NCBI RefSeq assembly: GCF_008764245.1
Contig: NZ_VTQV01000012.1
Location: forward strand, 25,548-89,547
Source: Bacillus subtilis
Lineage (GTDB): Bacteria > Bacillota > Bacilli > Bacillales > Bacillaceae_C
Length of the DNA stretch: 64,000 nucleotides
Direction of reading: 5' to 3'
In this document: in pieces, positions 8,605 to 17,936 of the stretch
How positions within the stretch are numbered: position 1 is the stretch's first letter
Layout of the letters: every line of letters begins with the position of its first letter
Position numbers and translations under genes: made by a program
Notes under the pieces: generated by a model
The model's input: only the letters and a program-made list of their open reading frames with translations
Told to the model about the DNA's origin: nothing
Database searches by the model: none

Positions 8605-9519
8605 TTACTCATCACCGATAATTTTAACTTCCGTTTCTAGATCTACTCCAAATTTATCTTTCACTGTTTTTTGTACATGCCGAATAAGCTGAATATAATC
8701 GGATGACGTTGCATGATCAACATTGACAATAAAGCCTGCATGTTTCGTAGACACTTCGGCTCCACCAATTCTAGTTCCTTGTAAGCCGCTGTCTTGAATT
8801 AATTTTCCTGCATAATGATTAGGTGGACGTTTAAATACACTTCCACATGAAGGATATTCTAATGGTTGTTTAGATTCACGTAAAAATGTATTTTCATCCA
8901 TTTTTGCTTTAATGGCTGTTGGATTTCCTTTTACTAATTTGAATTTCGCGTCAACGATAATATATTTTTTCTTGGCGAACACACTGTTTCTATAGGCAAA
9001 ATCAAATTGATCTCGTCCTAGTGTTAAGATTTCACCTGAAGGAGTAATTACGGTGGAATGGGTTAGTACTTCTGAAATTTCTCCGCCATAGGCACCAGCA
9101 TTCATAATCAAAGCTCCCCCAACTGTTCCTGGAATCCCACACGCAAACTCAAGACCAGATAATTGAGAATCGAGAGCTGCTCTTGATACATCAATAATGC
9201 TTGCGCCACTACCGCAATAAATCTCTTCGTCCTTGACGCTAATTTTGTTAAACTTCTCTAGACTTATGACAATGCCACGAATTCCCGAATCTCTTATAAT
9301 CACATTTGTCCCTTTTCCCAGAATCGTCAAAGGGATTTCATGTTGAGCCGCATATTGGACAATCACTTGTAATTCTTCAATTTCACTAGGTATCGCAAAA
9401 ATATCACTATTACCGCCCGTTTTAATAAAGGTATGTCTTGATAATGGTTCCGATTGTAAAAACTCGACATGTGGTAATTTTTTTTGTAAATCTTTCATTA
9501 TGTTCACAATTTCCATCAT
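8605..9519 (-). CDS. murB: UDP-N-acetylenolpyruvoylglucosamine reductase
   Basis: Reduces UDP-GlcNAc-enolpyruvate to UDP-MurNAc with NADPH and FAD in the cytoplasm, the second committed step of peptidoglycan synthesis. The FAD-binding N-domain carries HTFIKTGGNSD and ILGKGTNVIIRD. A GLEFACGIPGTVGGALIMNAG segment is diagnostic. The SCGSVFKRP motif supplies the catalytic serine. The 304-residue length matches B. subtilis MurB. The start at 9519 is chosen because GAGG lies nine bases upstream and the sequence aligns with known MurB starts; the frame is open further upstream but reads as non-homologous. It stands alone, downstream of argS. Confidence 0.95.
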   Translation of the reverse strand: MMEIVNIMKDLQKKLPHVEFLQSEPLSRHTFIKTGGNSDIFAIPSEIEELQVIVQYAAQHEIPLTILGKGTNVIIRDSGIRGIVISLEKFNKISVKDEEIYCGSGASIIDVSRAALDSQLSGLEFACGIPGTVGGALIMNAGAYGGEISEVLTHSTVITPSGEILTLGRDQFDFAYRNSVFAKKKYIIVDAKFKLVKGNPTAIKAKMDENTFLRESKQPLEYPSCGSVFKRPPNHYAGKLIQDSGLQGTRIGGAEVSTKHAGFIVNVDHATSSDYIQLIRHVQKTVKDKFGVDLETEVKIIGDE

Positions 9520-9691
9520 ATTATTCTGCCTCTTATAAATTATTTGCGAAAATCTAAACTCCGCTCGCAACGGTTCAAAAAACATTATACTAAAAAAAGC
9601 GAGATGAATGCAGTATAAAAATAATGGGCTAACCATAATTAATATATTCATTCATCTCCATTCCGTTCAAAATCTGCGTTTTATCTAGGCA

Positions 9692-11386
9692 TTACATTTG
9701 TTTAGGTGCCTGTATTCCTAATAATCTAAGTCCTTCTTCTAGCACGATCGTCGTGGCCTTGACAAGGGCCAATCGGGTTGTTAGACAATGATCGTTATGC
9801 AAGATTTTAATATGGGCATAATATTTATTAAAATCTTGGGAGAGTTGGATTAGATATTTTGAAATTTCGGATGGTTCATGTTGCTGAAAACTCTTTTCGA
9901 TGACTGAAGGAAATAGCATAAGTTGTTTGACAATCATCCAGCTTTCTTCTTCTATTTTTCCCGTTAAATCCTTTGCGAGTTCCAATTGACCAGCTTTTCT
10001 CAAGATTGAACAGGCTCTTGCATGTGTATATTGCACATAAGGGCCTGTATTCCCTTCGAACTTTAACATATCCCCAAGAGAAAACTCAATATTATTTTGT
10101 TTTTCGTGTTTTAAATCATGAAAAATAATCGCCCCAACGCCTACCATTTTAGCTACTTCTTCTTTCATCGTTAAATTCGGGTTTTTTTCTTCAATATTCT
10201 TTTGGGCGAGTTGAATCGCTTCTTCAATCACTTTTTCCAATAATACAACTTTGCCTTTTCTCGTGGACATTTTTTTCCCATCCTTTAAAATAAACCCAAA
10301 TGGGATATGAGAGATATTTTTTGCCCAAGGGTAATTCATTTTTTCTAAGACATGGATTACTTGTTGAAAATGCAGACTTTGTTCTTGACCCACTATATAA
10401 AAAGCCTTGTCGAAATGGTAATGATGATAACGATAAATCGCAGCCGTTAAATCCCTTGTTGCATATAAAGTGGCACCATCTGATTTCTGGATTAAGCAAG
10501 GTGGTAGATTGAATTCTTTTAGATTGACAATTTGGGCACCATCTGACTGTTCAAGTAACTTAAGGTCGATCAGCTTTTTTACCGTTTCGTTCATTTTATC
10601 ATTGTAGAAGGCTTCCCCATGGTAAGAATCAAAACGGACACTTAATAAATCATAAATTTTAGTAAATTCCTGAAGGGATTCTTCACGAAACCATAACCAC
10701 AGTTGATATGCTTCCTCATCCCCATCCTCTAATTTCTTAAACCACATTCTTGCCTCCTCTTCCAACCGTGCATCCTTCTCAGCCTCTGCATGAAATCTGA
10801 CGTATAATGCTAATAATTCCTTGATCGGATTCTGTTTCACCTGCTGCTCATTTCCCCATAACTTATAAGCTACCATTAATTTTCCGAACTGCGTCCCCCA
10901 ATCACCGAGATGGTTAATACGGATCGTTTTATAGCCACACTTTTCGGCAATATGAGCTAACGAATTTCCTATTACGGTTGATCTTAAGTGCCCCATCGAA
11001 AATGGCTTAGCAATATTAGGAGAGGAAAAATCAACCACCACATTTTTGCTATTCCCGAAGCTCCATGAGCCATAATTTTTTCCATTTTGAATAATTTGTT
11101 CTAAAACATACTTCACAACCGTTTCCTTATGGAGGAAAGCATTCACATAAGGACCTACAGCTACAATTTTACTAAACAAGGAATCCGTTAATTTCTCAGA
11201 TAATCCTTTTGCTATTTCTTGTGGAGGTTTCCGCCATTTTTTGGCGAGTACAAAACACGGAAAAGCCAAATCACCTTGTTTTTCATGCTTGGGAATTTCT
11301 ATTAGTTTTTCTATATCTTCATACGATAAAGCATCATCAACTTCCCCTGTAATTCTTTTCGCATACTGTTTAATAACATGTAGCAT
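9692..11386 (-). CDS. argS: arginyl-tRNA synthetase
   Basis: Class I arginine-tRNA ligase, 564 residues, charging tRNA-Arg in the cytoplasm. Visible features are the HIGH-like SMGHLRST motif near residue 130, the KMSTRKGK signal sequence in the middle of the protein, and a C-terminal DALR anticodon-binding domain (GNTGPYVQYTHARACSI preceding it). The ATG at 11386 is preferred over an in-frame GTG because AGGGTG lies eight bases upstream. A T-box with an arginine specifier precedes it. B. subtilis argS is not known to be T-box controlled, so this may be a second, inducible ArgRS (inference). Confidence 0.95.
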   Translation of the reverse strand: MLHVIKQYAKRITGEVDDALSYEDIEKLIEIPKHEKQGDLAFPCFVLAKKWRKPPQEIAKGLSEKLTDSLFSKIVAVGPYVNAFLHKETVVKYVLEQIIQNGKNYGSWSFGNSKNVVVDFSSPNIAKPFSMGHLRSTVIGNSLAHIAEKCGYKTIRINHLGDWGTQFGKLMVAYKLWGNEQQVKQNPIKELLALYVRFHAEAEKDARLEEEARMWFKKLEDGDEEAYQLWLWFREESLQEFTKIYDLLSVRFDSYHGEAFYNDKMNETVKKLIDLKLLEQSDGAQIVNLKEFNLPPCLIQKSDGATLYATRDLTAAIYRYHHYHFDKAFYIVGQEQSLHFQQVIHVLEKMNYPWAKNISHIPFGFILKDGKKMSTRKGKVVLLEKVIEEAIQLAQKNIEEKNPNLTMKEEVAKMVGVGAIIFHDLKHEKQNNIEFSLGDMLKFEGNTGPYVQYTHARACSILRKAGQLELAKDLTGKIEEESWMIVKQLMLFPSVIEKSFQQHEPSEISKYLIQLSQDFNKYYAHIKILHNDHCLTTRLALVKATTIVLEEGLRLLGIQAPKQM

Positions 11387-11413
11387 CACCACTTCACCCT
11401 TCCATTTTTAAAA

Positions 11414-11652
11414 TAAAAAAATCTCGCCTCTAAAATGAGAGACGAGATGAATCGCGGTACCACTCTTATTGTTCATATTGAACCTGCTTTTATGCTTTAA
11501 CGGAAATTCTCCGGCTAAACCCTACTGTACTTTCAGGCTGCTCCTCAGAAGTGCGTTTCGTGAACAAACAGACTGCTAGGCTCACACCAACCCTAACTCG
11601 CTTAAGTCGTGTTGATCATTACTCTCTTCGTCAAAGGATTTCTCGATTGATT
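11414..11652 (-). promoter_or_regulatory. T-box riboswitch, arginine (CGC) specifier
   Basis: Leader RNA of argS on the minus strand. The T-box core AGAGTGGTACCGCG is complementary to 11453-11466. Downstream is a terminator with arms ATCTCGTCTCT/AGAGGCGAGAT (11421-11448) and a seven-T run. In stem I, the GAAACGCACTT context puts CGC (complement of 11553-11555) in the specifier position, which is an arginine codon. Uncharged tRNA-Arg should stabilise the antiterminator and allow argS expression. Confidence 0.92.
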
Positions 11653-11658
11653 TTCGTC

Positions 11659-11687
11659 ATTATAATCGATTGCTTACGAAAAAGCAA
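11659..11687 (-). promoter_or_regulatory. sigma-A promoter of argS leader
   Basis: Minus strand: -35 TTGCTT (complement of 11682-11687), 17-bp spacer, -10 TATAAT (complement of 11659-11664), directly upstream of the T-box leader. Confidence 0.7.
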
Positions 11688-11706
11688 CCTCTTTTTAGAA
11701 TGCTTA

Positions 11707-12216
11707 TCAAACAATCAGATCCCGTAATTGACTATAAATTTCCGTCATTTCTTCAAGGCTCATTCGCACAAGACCACTCGTTGATGGAGCCACAAAATCA
11801 ATGACTCCGTGAATGGTTTGATCAGGTTGGCGCCCCCATTCTGCTTTTCTTTTACCGGAAAATTGTAGATAAACCCCTTTGCCTACGAAGCAAACTATTT
11901 TCGGTTGATAAAAACGGATTTTTTCTTCTAATACTTCTTTACCTTGCCGATATTCTTCCTTTGTAATTTCAGCCGCATTTCTCGTTGGCCTAGGAACTAT
12001 ATTCGTAAAGCCATATCCTTGTTCAAAAAGGGCGTCCCCTTCATTTGGAAAATATCTCCGCTCCGTAAGTCCTGCTTCAAATAAAACCTTCCAAAATTTA
12101 TTCGTTGGATTCGCATAATGATGACCGGTTTCACTCGAACGAATACTCGGGTTAAAACCAACAAACAGCAGTTTTAACCCTTTTTTCAGATGATCTGGAA
12201 CGGGTTTTAGTGACAT
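11707..12216 (-). CDS. mug: mismatch-specific DNA glycosylase (Mug family)
   Basis: Uracil-DNA-glycosylase superfamily member of the G:U/G:T mismatch-specific type, 169 residues, excising mispaired bases for base-excision repair. Motif 1, LLFVGFNPSIRSSETGHHYANP, is broken here into LLFVGFNPS and SETGHHYANP near residues 14-35. The NFWK-like TNKFWKVL follows. The C-terminal PSTSGLVRMS motif near 145 contacts DNA. The start follows GGAGGTAAAG. It lies 9 bp after the DDAH-like gene and ends before the argS leader, so it is probably co-transcribed with the former. Confidence 0.88.
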   Translation of the reverse strand: MSLKPVPDHLKKGLKLLFVGFNPSIRSSETGHHYANPTNKFWKVLFEAGLTERRYFPNEGDALFEQGYGFTNIVPRPTRNAAEITKEEYRQGKEVLEEKIRFYQPKIVCFVGKGVYLQFSGKRKAEWGRQPDQTIHGVIDFVAPSTSGLVRMSLEEMTEIYSQLRDLIV

Positions 12217-12225
12217 TATGTTTCT

Positions 12226-13077
12226 TTACCTCCTTAAAATCGGTAAGGTGCAGCACCGAAAAGATCCTCCTGATTTAATAATCTCAGATAAATCAATTTC
12301 CATAACGGTATACCCTTTATTTCTTAATTGTTGATTGACTTTTTGATTAACAGGTAAACTAAAAAGTCTTTTGTTTCCGATCGATAGTACATTTGTTCCG
12401 AGTGTGAATTGTTCATCTTCCGTGACCTCAATAAGGTTAAATTTTCCCTTTAATATTGCAAGCGTATCTTCATCAAATGCCCGAGGAAAAACCAAGGCTT
12501 CCTCCGCAGATAAAATATTAAAGACACAATCAAGATGTAAATACTTATCTTGAAACGGAATGGGAACGATGTGATATTCAGGAAGAGCTTTTTCTAAATA
12601 GTGAATTGCTCGTATGTTTGTACGGCTGCTGACACCTATATAAACAGTTGTACCGTCGACCATGACATCGCCGCCTTCAATCACCCCTTCTTGGATGTCC
12701 AAATAAGGCAGTTGGTGGAGAGATAACCTATCCTTTAATTCTATTTCTTCGCCTTGGCGTACACCTTTCGCCATTTGCGACACACAAACTTGGTGGCCAA
12801 TGGTAAAACCAATATCCCTTGTAAAAACTTGTTCGGGATATTCTTTTTTAGGTGGTATGGTTAAAACCTCTACTCCACATTCACGTAATGATTTTATAAA
12901 TTGATGATGTTGCTTTACAGCAAGATGATGATCGATTTGCTGGTCATCATAATGCTTTTGGGTTTCGTTAATAATTTCGCGGATCGCCATATATTTCGGT
13001 TCGCATAAAATCACCTTTGCTAAAAGCCCATATTCATTGTTGCAAAATACATTCTCTCGTTTATCTTTAAATATCAT
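12226..13077 (-). CDS. DDAH/arginine deiminase-fold hydrolase
   Basis: Guanidine-modifying enzyme of the amidinotransferase superfamily, 283 residues, resembling B. subtilis YkgA and dimethylarginine dimethylaminohydrolases. The catalytic set is visible: FTRDIGF (about residue 88), EGGDV (about 138), HLDCVFN with the catalytic histidine (about 185), and a C-terminal SGGSFRCCTLPI carrying the nucleophile cysteine. Substrate is uncertain: methylarginine, arginine or another guanidino compound. The start follows AAGGAG. It is next to mug and close to a T-box argS; the arginine link is suggestive only. Confidence 0.82.
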   Translation of the reverse strand: MIFKDKRENVFCNNEYGLLAKVILCEPKYMAIREIINETQKHYDDQQIDHHLAVKQHHQFIKSLRECGVEVLTIPPKKEYPEQVFTRDIGFTIGHQVCVSQMAKGVRQGEEIELKDRLSLHQLPYLDIQEGVIEGGDVMVDGTTVYIGVSSRTNIRAIHYLEKALPEYHIVPIPFQDKYLHLDCVFNILSAEEALVFPRAFDEDTLAILKGKFNLIEVTEDEQFTLGTNVLSIGNKRLFSLPVNQKVNQQLRNKGYTVMEIDLSEIIKSGGSFRCCTLPILRR

Positions 13078-13183
13078 CGTTTATCTCCTTGTTGTTCTAA
13101 TAATTTGATTTAAACAAAGATTAGAGGTGGTTGGCAACTAAAATGACAATGATGAGTAATATTGCAACACCTTGCTACAATGC

Positions 13184-13222
13184 AAAAAAGTAACTAATCA
13201 GCCTTTTGACCAGTTACTTTTT
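13184..13222 (-). terminator. terminator after ilvE
   Basis: Inverted repeat AAAAAGTAACT / AGTTACTTTTT with T runs on both strands, immediately downstream of the ilvE stop. It could act in both directions. Confidence 0.75.
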
Positions 13223-13227
13223 TAAAA

Positions 13228-14298
13228 TTATTCTTCTACTTTCATCACCCAGTTTAATGGATCTGCTACTTTTCCAGTTTGGATGCCTGTTAAAGTATCA
13301 TAAAGCTTTTTTGATAGTTCTCCGGTTTTTCCATTATGAATGGTGAGTTTAAGATCATTCCAGAAAAGCTCTCCAATAGGTGAAATGACTGCTGCTGTAC
13401 CAGTACCAAAGGCTTCTTCTAGTTTACCTTCTTTATAGGCTTGATAAACTTCCTCCATAGAAATTTTTCTTTCTACTACCGGCATTTCCCAGTACTTTAG
13501 TAATTCTATGACAGATTTTCTCGTAATCCCTTGCAAAATGCTCCCATTTACTGCTGGCGTGATAATTTCTCCGTCGATTTTAAAGAACACATTCATACTG
13601 CCTACTTCCTCAATATATTTGTGTTCTTTCCCATCTAACCATAGGACTTGTGAATAGCCTTCTTTTTCAGCCACCTCTTGCGCTTTCAAAGCACTTGCAT
13701 AGTTACCCGCTGTTTTGGCATCTCCCGTTCCGCCCTTCACTGCACGCACATATTCGCTTTCCACCGCAATTTTAACGGGATTCATTCCCTCTTTGTAATA
13801 AGCACCGACTGGAGATAAAATAATCACAAATTGGTAGGTTGTCGATGGTGCGACACCTAAATACGGCTCAGTTGCAAAAACAAATGGACGAATATAAAGG
13901 GAAGTCCCTTCCTTCGTAGGGATCCAATCACGGTCAATGGAAATTAACTTTTTTAATGCCTCTAAAGCTAAATCTTCATCAATTTCCGGTATACATAGCC
14001 GCTGATTGGATCGATTCATGCGTTTCATATTTTCATCCGGCCTAAACAGTAATACATCCTGATCTTTCGTGACATATGCTTTCAGGCCTTCGAAAACGGT
14101 TTGACCATAATGGAAAATAATGGCAGCAGGATCTAATACAATCGGTTGATAGGGGATAATTCTAGGGTCAAACCAGCCTTTTTCTTCCGAATAGTCCATT
14201 ACAAACATATGATCAGTAAAATAACGACCGAAAGGCAGTTGTTCATCAATTGGTTTTTCTTTTTTATTTTTGCTTAATTGTACTTTAATTTCTTGCAT
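13228..14298 (-). CDS. ilvE: branched-chain amino acid aminotransferase
   Basis: PLP-dependent fold-type IV aminotransferase, 356 residues, interconverting Leu/Ile/Val and their 2-oxo acids. Motifs include FHYGQTVFEGLKAY near residue 85, the catalytic-lysine region GDAKTAGNYASAL near 190, LWLDG..YIEEVGSMN, and the C-terminal EAFGTGTAAVISPIG. The start at 14298 has AAGGAG eight bases upstream. That Shine-Dalgarno sequence lies just after the proA stop, making this the third gene of the proB-proA-ilvE operon. Being in a proline-controlled operon is unusual. The terminator at 13184 closes the operon. Confidence 0.94.
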   Translation of the reverse strand: MQEIKVQLSKNKKEKPIDEQLPFGRYFTDHMFVMDYSEEKGWFDPRIIPYQPIVLDPAAIIFHYGQTVFEGLKAYVTKDQDVLLFRPDENMKRMNRSNQRLCIPEIDEDLALEALKKLISIDRDWIPTKEGTSLYIRPFVFATEPYLGVAPSTTYQFVIILSPVGAYYKEGMNPVKIAVESEYVRAVKGGTGDAKTAGNYASALKAQEVAEKEGYSQVLWLDGKEHKYIEEVGSMNVFFKIDGEIITPAVNGSILQGITRKSVIELLKYWEMPVVERKISMEEVYQAYKEGKLEEAFGTGTAAVISPIGELFWNDLKLTIHNGKTGELSKKLYDTLTGIQTGKVADPLNWVMKVEE

Positions 14299-14317
14299 AT
14301 GGCGTTCTCCTTCTCGA

Positions 14318-15565
14318 TTAATTTCGTATTTGTCCACTCCCATAAATGAAGAACTTACTTGAAGTAAGGGCTTCTAATCCCATGGGACCTCGTGCATGCA
14401 ATTTTTGCGTGCTAATTCCTATTTCCGCCCCGTACCCAAACTCGAATCCATCCGTAAATCGTGTAGAAGCATTATGATAGACAGCCGCGGCATCGACACT
14501 ATTTAAAAATTGGGCAGCATGTTGATCATTTCTTGTTATAATGGACTCTGAATGTTGGGTTCCGTAATGATTGATATGCTGAATCGCTTCTTGAACAGTG
14601 GAGACGATTTTCATACTAATGGTTAAACCTAAATATTCTGTTGCCCAATCCTCTTCTGTTGCCACAAGAATATTATGACACTTCTTTCTAATCATTTCAT
14701 CTCCGTAAATTTCCACATTCTTATCTTGAAATTCTTGAACAAGTTCTTTTCCGTATTTTTCAAACCATTTTTCATGAATTAGTAAAGTTTCGATTGTATT
14801 ACATACAGAAGGCCGTTGGATTTTCGCATTTAAAGCAACATCCTTTGCCATTTCCCATTCGGCCGACTCGTCAATAAAAACATGACAGTTCCCTGCACCT
14901 GTCTCAATCACCGGAACGGTTGATTCTCGCATGACGGTTTCAATTAATTGTTTTCCACCCCTTGGTATAAGGACATCTAAATATTCATTTAAGCGAAATA
15001 ATTCTTTCGCTGTTTCGCGGCTTGTATCTTCCAATAATTGGACCGACTCATGAGGTAATCGACTTTTTTTCAATGCGGTATGAATGACTTTTACAATCGC
15101 TGTGTTTGAATGTTTTGCAGAGGAACTCCCTCTTAGAACAACTGCATTCCCTGTTTTTAAAGCCAAGGTCGCCGCGTCAATCGTGACGTTTGGTCTCGCT
15201 TCATAGATCATGCCGATCACCCCGACTGGTACACGTTTCTTATATATATGCAATCCATTCTCTTTCTCTATTTCTTCTATTGTCTCTCCAATTGGATCCT
15301 TAAGATTGATTAAGAGTTCAATCGCCTGCGCCATTGCTTGGATACGATCTTCATTTAGCATGATTCGATCCAATATGGCAGGAGAGATTCCATTTTCCTT
15401 TCCAAACTGCAAATCTTTTTCATTAGCAGAAAGTATTTCTTGTTGTGATGCTTTTAACTCATCGGCAATCAGCTTTAAAGCTTGATTTTTTTCCGCTGTT
15501 GTCACATTGACTAAAGCATAGCTTGCTTGCTTTGCTGCTAAACCTTTCGCTCTTACTTCACTCAT
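14318..15565 (-). CDS. proA: gamma-glutamyl phosphate reductase
   Basis: Glutamate-5-semialdehyde dehydrogenase, 415 residues. It reduces gamma-glutamyl phosphate with NADPH in the second step of proline synthesis. The aldehyde dehydrogenase fold is visible with [26 protein letters not shown] and the catalytic cysteine in [13 protein letters not shown]. The C-terminal half contains GTQHSESI and the GPMGLEALT ending typical of ProA. The ATG follows AAGGGG. It is 20 bp after proB and 19 bp before ilvE, under the proline T-box. Confidence 0.96.
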   Translation of the reverse strand: MSEVRAKGLAAKQASYALVNVTTAEKNQALKLIADELKASQQEILSANEKDLQFGKENGISPAILDRIMLNEDRIQAMAQAIELLINLKDPIGETIEEIEKENGLHIYKKRVPVGVIGMIYEARPNVTIDAATLALKTGNAVVLRGSSSAKHSNTAIVKVIHTALKKSRLPHESVQLLEDTSRETAKELFRLNEYLDVLIPRGGKQLIETVMRESTVPVIETGAGNCHVFIDESAEWEMAKDVALNAKIQRPSVCNTIETLLIHEKWFEKYGKELVQEFQDKNVEIYGDEMIRKKCHNILVATEEDWATEYLGLTISMKIVSTVQEAIQHINHYGTQHSESIITRNDQHAAQFLNSVDAAAVYHNASTRFTDGFEFGYGAEIGISTQKLHARGPMGLEALTSSKFFIYGSGQIRN

Positions 15566-15585
15566 ACATCTATACCCCTTCCCAT

Positions 15586-16677
15586 TTAAATTTGTACCCA
15601 GCGATCGCGATGGATCACTTCCATGGTTGGTTTTATTTCCTTCTCAACTTGCCGCTTTTCAATCGTTCTTTTTAAATCATCTGATGAGTAACTTACTTCT
15701 CCTTTTCCTAATAAACCATGATTTCCGAAAACTTCCACTACATCTCCCTTTTGGAATGTACCTTGCACTTTAAACACCCCTGCAGGTAAAAGGCTTTTTC
15801 CATTATGAAGGATCGCATCTTCTGCGCCTTGATCCACATAAATTCGGCCTGATAATGCCGAATGGAGGGCAATCCATTGACGATTGGTATTAATGGAGGG
15901 AATGGATGGATTAGAAATATAGGTTCCATCTCCCTCACCTTGTAAAATCGTCATCAATTTATTAGCTCCTTTTCCTTGTCCGATAAAAACAGGGACACCT
16001 AAAGAATGCGCTGTTTTTGCTGCTAGAAGCTTAGAATGCATACCTCCAGTTCCAACCTTTGATCCAATTTCATCTGCAGATGCTATTAGCTCATCAGGAA
16101 TTTGCTCTAGGTAATCTAATCTTTTGGCATCTGGGTGTATGCGAGGATTGGCTGTATAGATTCCATTAATATCTGTTAGGATCATTAGTTGATCGACGTG
16201 GAGAAAACCACTGACAAGGGCAGATAACATATCGTTATCTCCAAAGGTCAATTCCTCAACTGAAACTGTGTCGTTTTCATTAATGATGGGTAAAATGCCT
16301 CTTTCGAGTAGTTCAGTCAGCGTCGCAAAGGCATTTCGATACCTCTCTCTATCCGTAAAATCTGATCTCGTTAATAAGATTTGCGCTGGAATAATATCAA
16401 ATTCTTTAAACTTCTCAATATATAATTGGATTAAGCGACTTTGTCCAACAGCCGCCGCCGCTTGCTTACCTTTCAAAGTAACAGGGCGACTCGGATAGCC
16501 CAAACAAGCAAACCCAGCAGCGACAGCCCCAGAAGACACAAGGATTACTTCATGCTTTGCATCTCGCAATGTAGCAATGGCATGAATATGGTCGGAAAAT
16601 TTTTCCAGATCGATTTCTCCCTTGTCATTTGTTAGGGAACTACTCCCAATTTTCACTACAATACGTTGCTTTTTCAT
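15586..16677 (-). CDS. proB: glutamate 5-kinase
   Basis: Phosphorylates glutamate to gamma-glutamyl phosphate, the first committed and usually feedback-inhibited step of proline synthesis. The amino-acid-kinase domain has [13 protein letters not shown] at the N-terminus, [19 protein letters not shown] and [14 protein letters not shown]-terminal PUA domain follows from about residue 275. The 363 residues match B. subtilis ProB. The ATG at 16677 is chosen because AGGTGAT precedes it; the upstream in-frame extension reads into the leader. First gene of proB-proA-ilvE. Confidence 0.96.
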   Translation of the reverse strand: MKKQRIVVKIGSSSLTNDKGEIDLEKFSDHIHAIATLRDAKHEVILVSSGAVAAGFACLGYPSRPVTLKGKQAAAAVGQSRLIQLYIEKFKEFDIIPAQILLTRSDFTDRERYRNAFATLTELLERGILPIINENDTVSVEELTFGDNDMLSALVSGFLHVDQLMILTDINGIYTANPRIHPDAKRLDYLEQIPDELIASADEIGSKVGTGGMHSKLLAAKTAHSLGVPVFIGQGKGANKLMTILQGEGDGTYISNPSIPSINTNRQWIALHSALSGRIYVDQGAEDAILHNGKSLLPAGVFKVQGTFQKGDVVEVFGNHGLLGKGEVSYSSDDLKRTIEKRQVEKEIKPTMEVIHRDRWVQI

Positions 16678-16703
16678 TTTAATCACCTGGTGTATGAAAT
16701 AAT

Positions 16704-16955
16704 ATAAAAAAAGCTCACTCATCCTTAAAAATTAAGGACGAAAGAGCTTTATCTTCCGCGGTACCACCATAATTGGATGTCTTCATTGCATCCCACTTTT
16801 CCTATAACGCAAGGTTTGCGCTCATGTTTTGCATGAGACTCTAAAGGCAGGTTCAGCGGGTCGGTTGTGATGAAATTTTCCAGCATATCAATTTCACTCT
16901 CTTGCACTCCAAACACCGCGTACTAATCCTTTTTCTTCGTTCGTCAATTTTCTAA
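16704..16955 (-). promoter_or_regulatory. T-box riboswitch, proline (CCU) specifier
   Basis: Leader of proB on the minus strand. T-box core TGGTGGTACCGCGG is complementary to 16756-16769. A terminator of AAAGCTC / GAGCTTT with inner TCCTT/AAGGA arms and a T run lies at 16704-16750. The specifier position reads GAACCTG, with CCT complementary to 16849-16851, a proline codon. Known proBA T-boxes in Bacillus respond to uncharged tRNA-Pro. Confidence 0.92.
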
Positions 16956-16956
16956 T

Positions 16957-16985
16957 ATTATGACGAATTTATCCTAAAAAGTCAA
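16957..16985 (-). promoter_or_regulatory. sigma-A promoter of proB leader
   Basis: Minus strand: -35 TTGACT (complement of 16980-16985), 17-bp spacer, -10 CATAAT (complement of 16957-16962), just upstream of the T-box. Confidence 0.65.
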
Positions 16986-17030
16986 GGGGAAAGAGACTTA
17001 AAAACAAGACCTCTTTCCCTTTTCTGCTTT

Positions 17031-17315
17031 TTATTGCTGATAGTGTTTCCGACAAAATTCAAAGACCAGTTTCTCTTCATCCTCTTCAAGAGCAAAGTCT
17101 AAAATTGCATTTGAATTTTTTTCCATAAATTCATAGTGTAGAATGCTTTGCGTCTGATTCACATCGGCAAAAATCACCCTAAGTACTAAGCCATTTTCAG
17201 TAAATAATTCATCATCTTCCGGTACTTCAATTTGAAGAAAGAATTCATAGCGAATTCCATCAAGGATCCCGGTTGGATCATGTAATTCCTCGACTGTATA
17301 TCCGGTTATATTCAT
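17031..17315 (-). CDS. small conserved protein (DUF6509-like)
   Basis: Acidic protein of 94 residues without membrane segments or signal peptide. The pattern of an N-terminal TGYTVEELHDPTGILDG, a central EVPEDDELFTENGLVLRV and an acidic C-terminus resembles a small uncharacterised Bacillaceae family (DUF6509-like, recalled from family knowledge and not verified). Start ATG follows AGAAGGAA. It begins 15 bp after the dedA stop, so it is probably co-transcribed with it. No function can be assigned. Confidence 0.7.
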   Translation of the reverse strand: MNITGYTVEELHDPTGILDGIRYEFFLQIEVPEDDELFTENGLVLRVIFADVNQTQSILHYEFMEKNSNAILDFALEEDEEKLVFEFCRKHYQQ

Positions 17316-17330
17316 CGTTTATTCCTTCTC

Positions 17331-17936
17331 TCATGTCTGTCTCTTCTTAAAAAATAGGCCTATCCCAATTATTAATAATATAGCTAATCCAATATATACG
17401 AAATTTGAGTATACGTCCATTATTTCCACAATTTTTGTCCAAGATTCCCCGACTGCTGCTCCAATACTAACTAAAAGTATATTCCACATAAATGTTCCTA
17501 AAAGTGATAACAGAAAAAATGGCAGAAAATGCATGCGGGCCATCCCGGCGGGAATCGAAATTAAACTACGGATTAAAGGAATAAAGCGGCAGAAAAAAAC
17601 GGTCCACGCTCCATGTGTCTGAAACCATTTCTCTGCCCTTTGGATATCTTCGCTCTTTAAACGGAGAAGATGCCCCCAGCGTCCAACAATTTTTTCGATC
17701 TGATCAGCATTCACTAAATAACCGATCCCGTACAATATGACAGCTCCAAGCACAGACCCTAATGTAGCAAACCAGACGACACCTATGATTGTTAACTCGG
17801 AATTGGTCGTCATAAATCCCCCGAAAGTGAGAATGACCTCAGAGGGAATTGGTGGGAAAATATTTTCAATCATAATTAAAAAGAGAATCCCGATATAACC
17901 GTAATTTTCCATAATATCGATAATCCAAGTATCCAT
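17331..17936 (-). CDS. DedA family membrane protein
   Basis: DedA/SNARE-associated-domain integral membrane protein, 201 residues. The family includes lipid scramblases/flippases for undecaprenyl phosphate and phospholipids and is needed for envelope homeostasis. Visible features are ENIFPPIPSEVIL near residue 23, the FxRF..P signature in FFCRFIPLIRSLISIPAGM near 113-131, and four to five membrane segments. The start ATG follows AGGAG. Closest types are the B. subtilis YbfM/YngC group. It leads a two-gene unit with the small acidic protein downstream. Confidence 0.9.
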   Translation of the reverse strand: MDTWIIDIMENYGYIGILFLIMIENIFPPIPSEVILTFGGFMTTNSELTIIGVVWFATLGSVLGAVILYGIGYLVNADQIEKIVGRWGHLLRLKSEDIQRAEKWFQTHGAWTVFFCRFIPLIRSLISIPAGMARMHFLPFFLLSLLGTFMWNILLVSIGAAVGESWTKIVEIMDVYSNFVYIGLAILLIIGIGLFFKKRQT

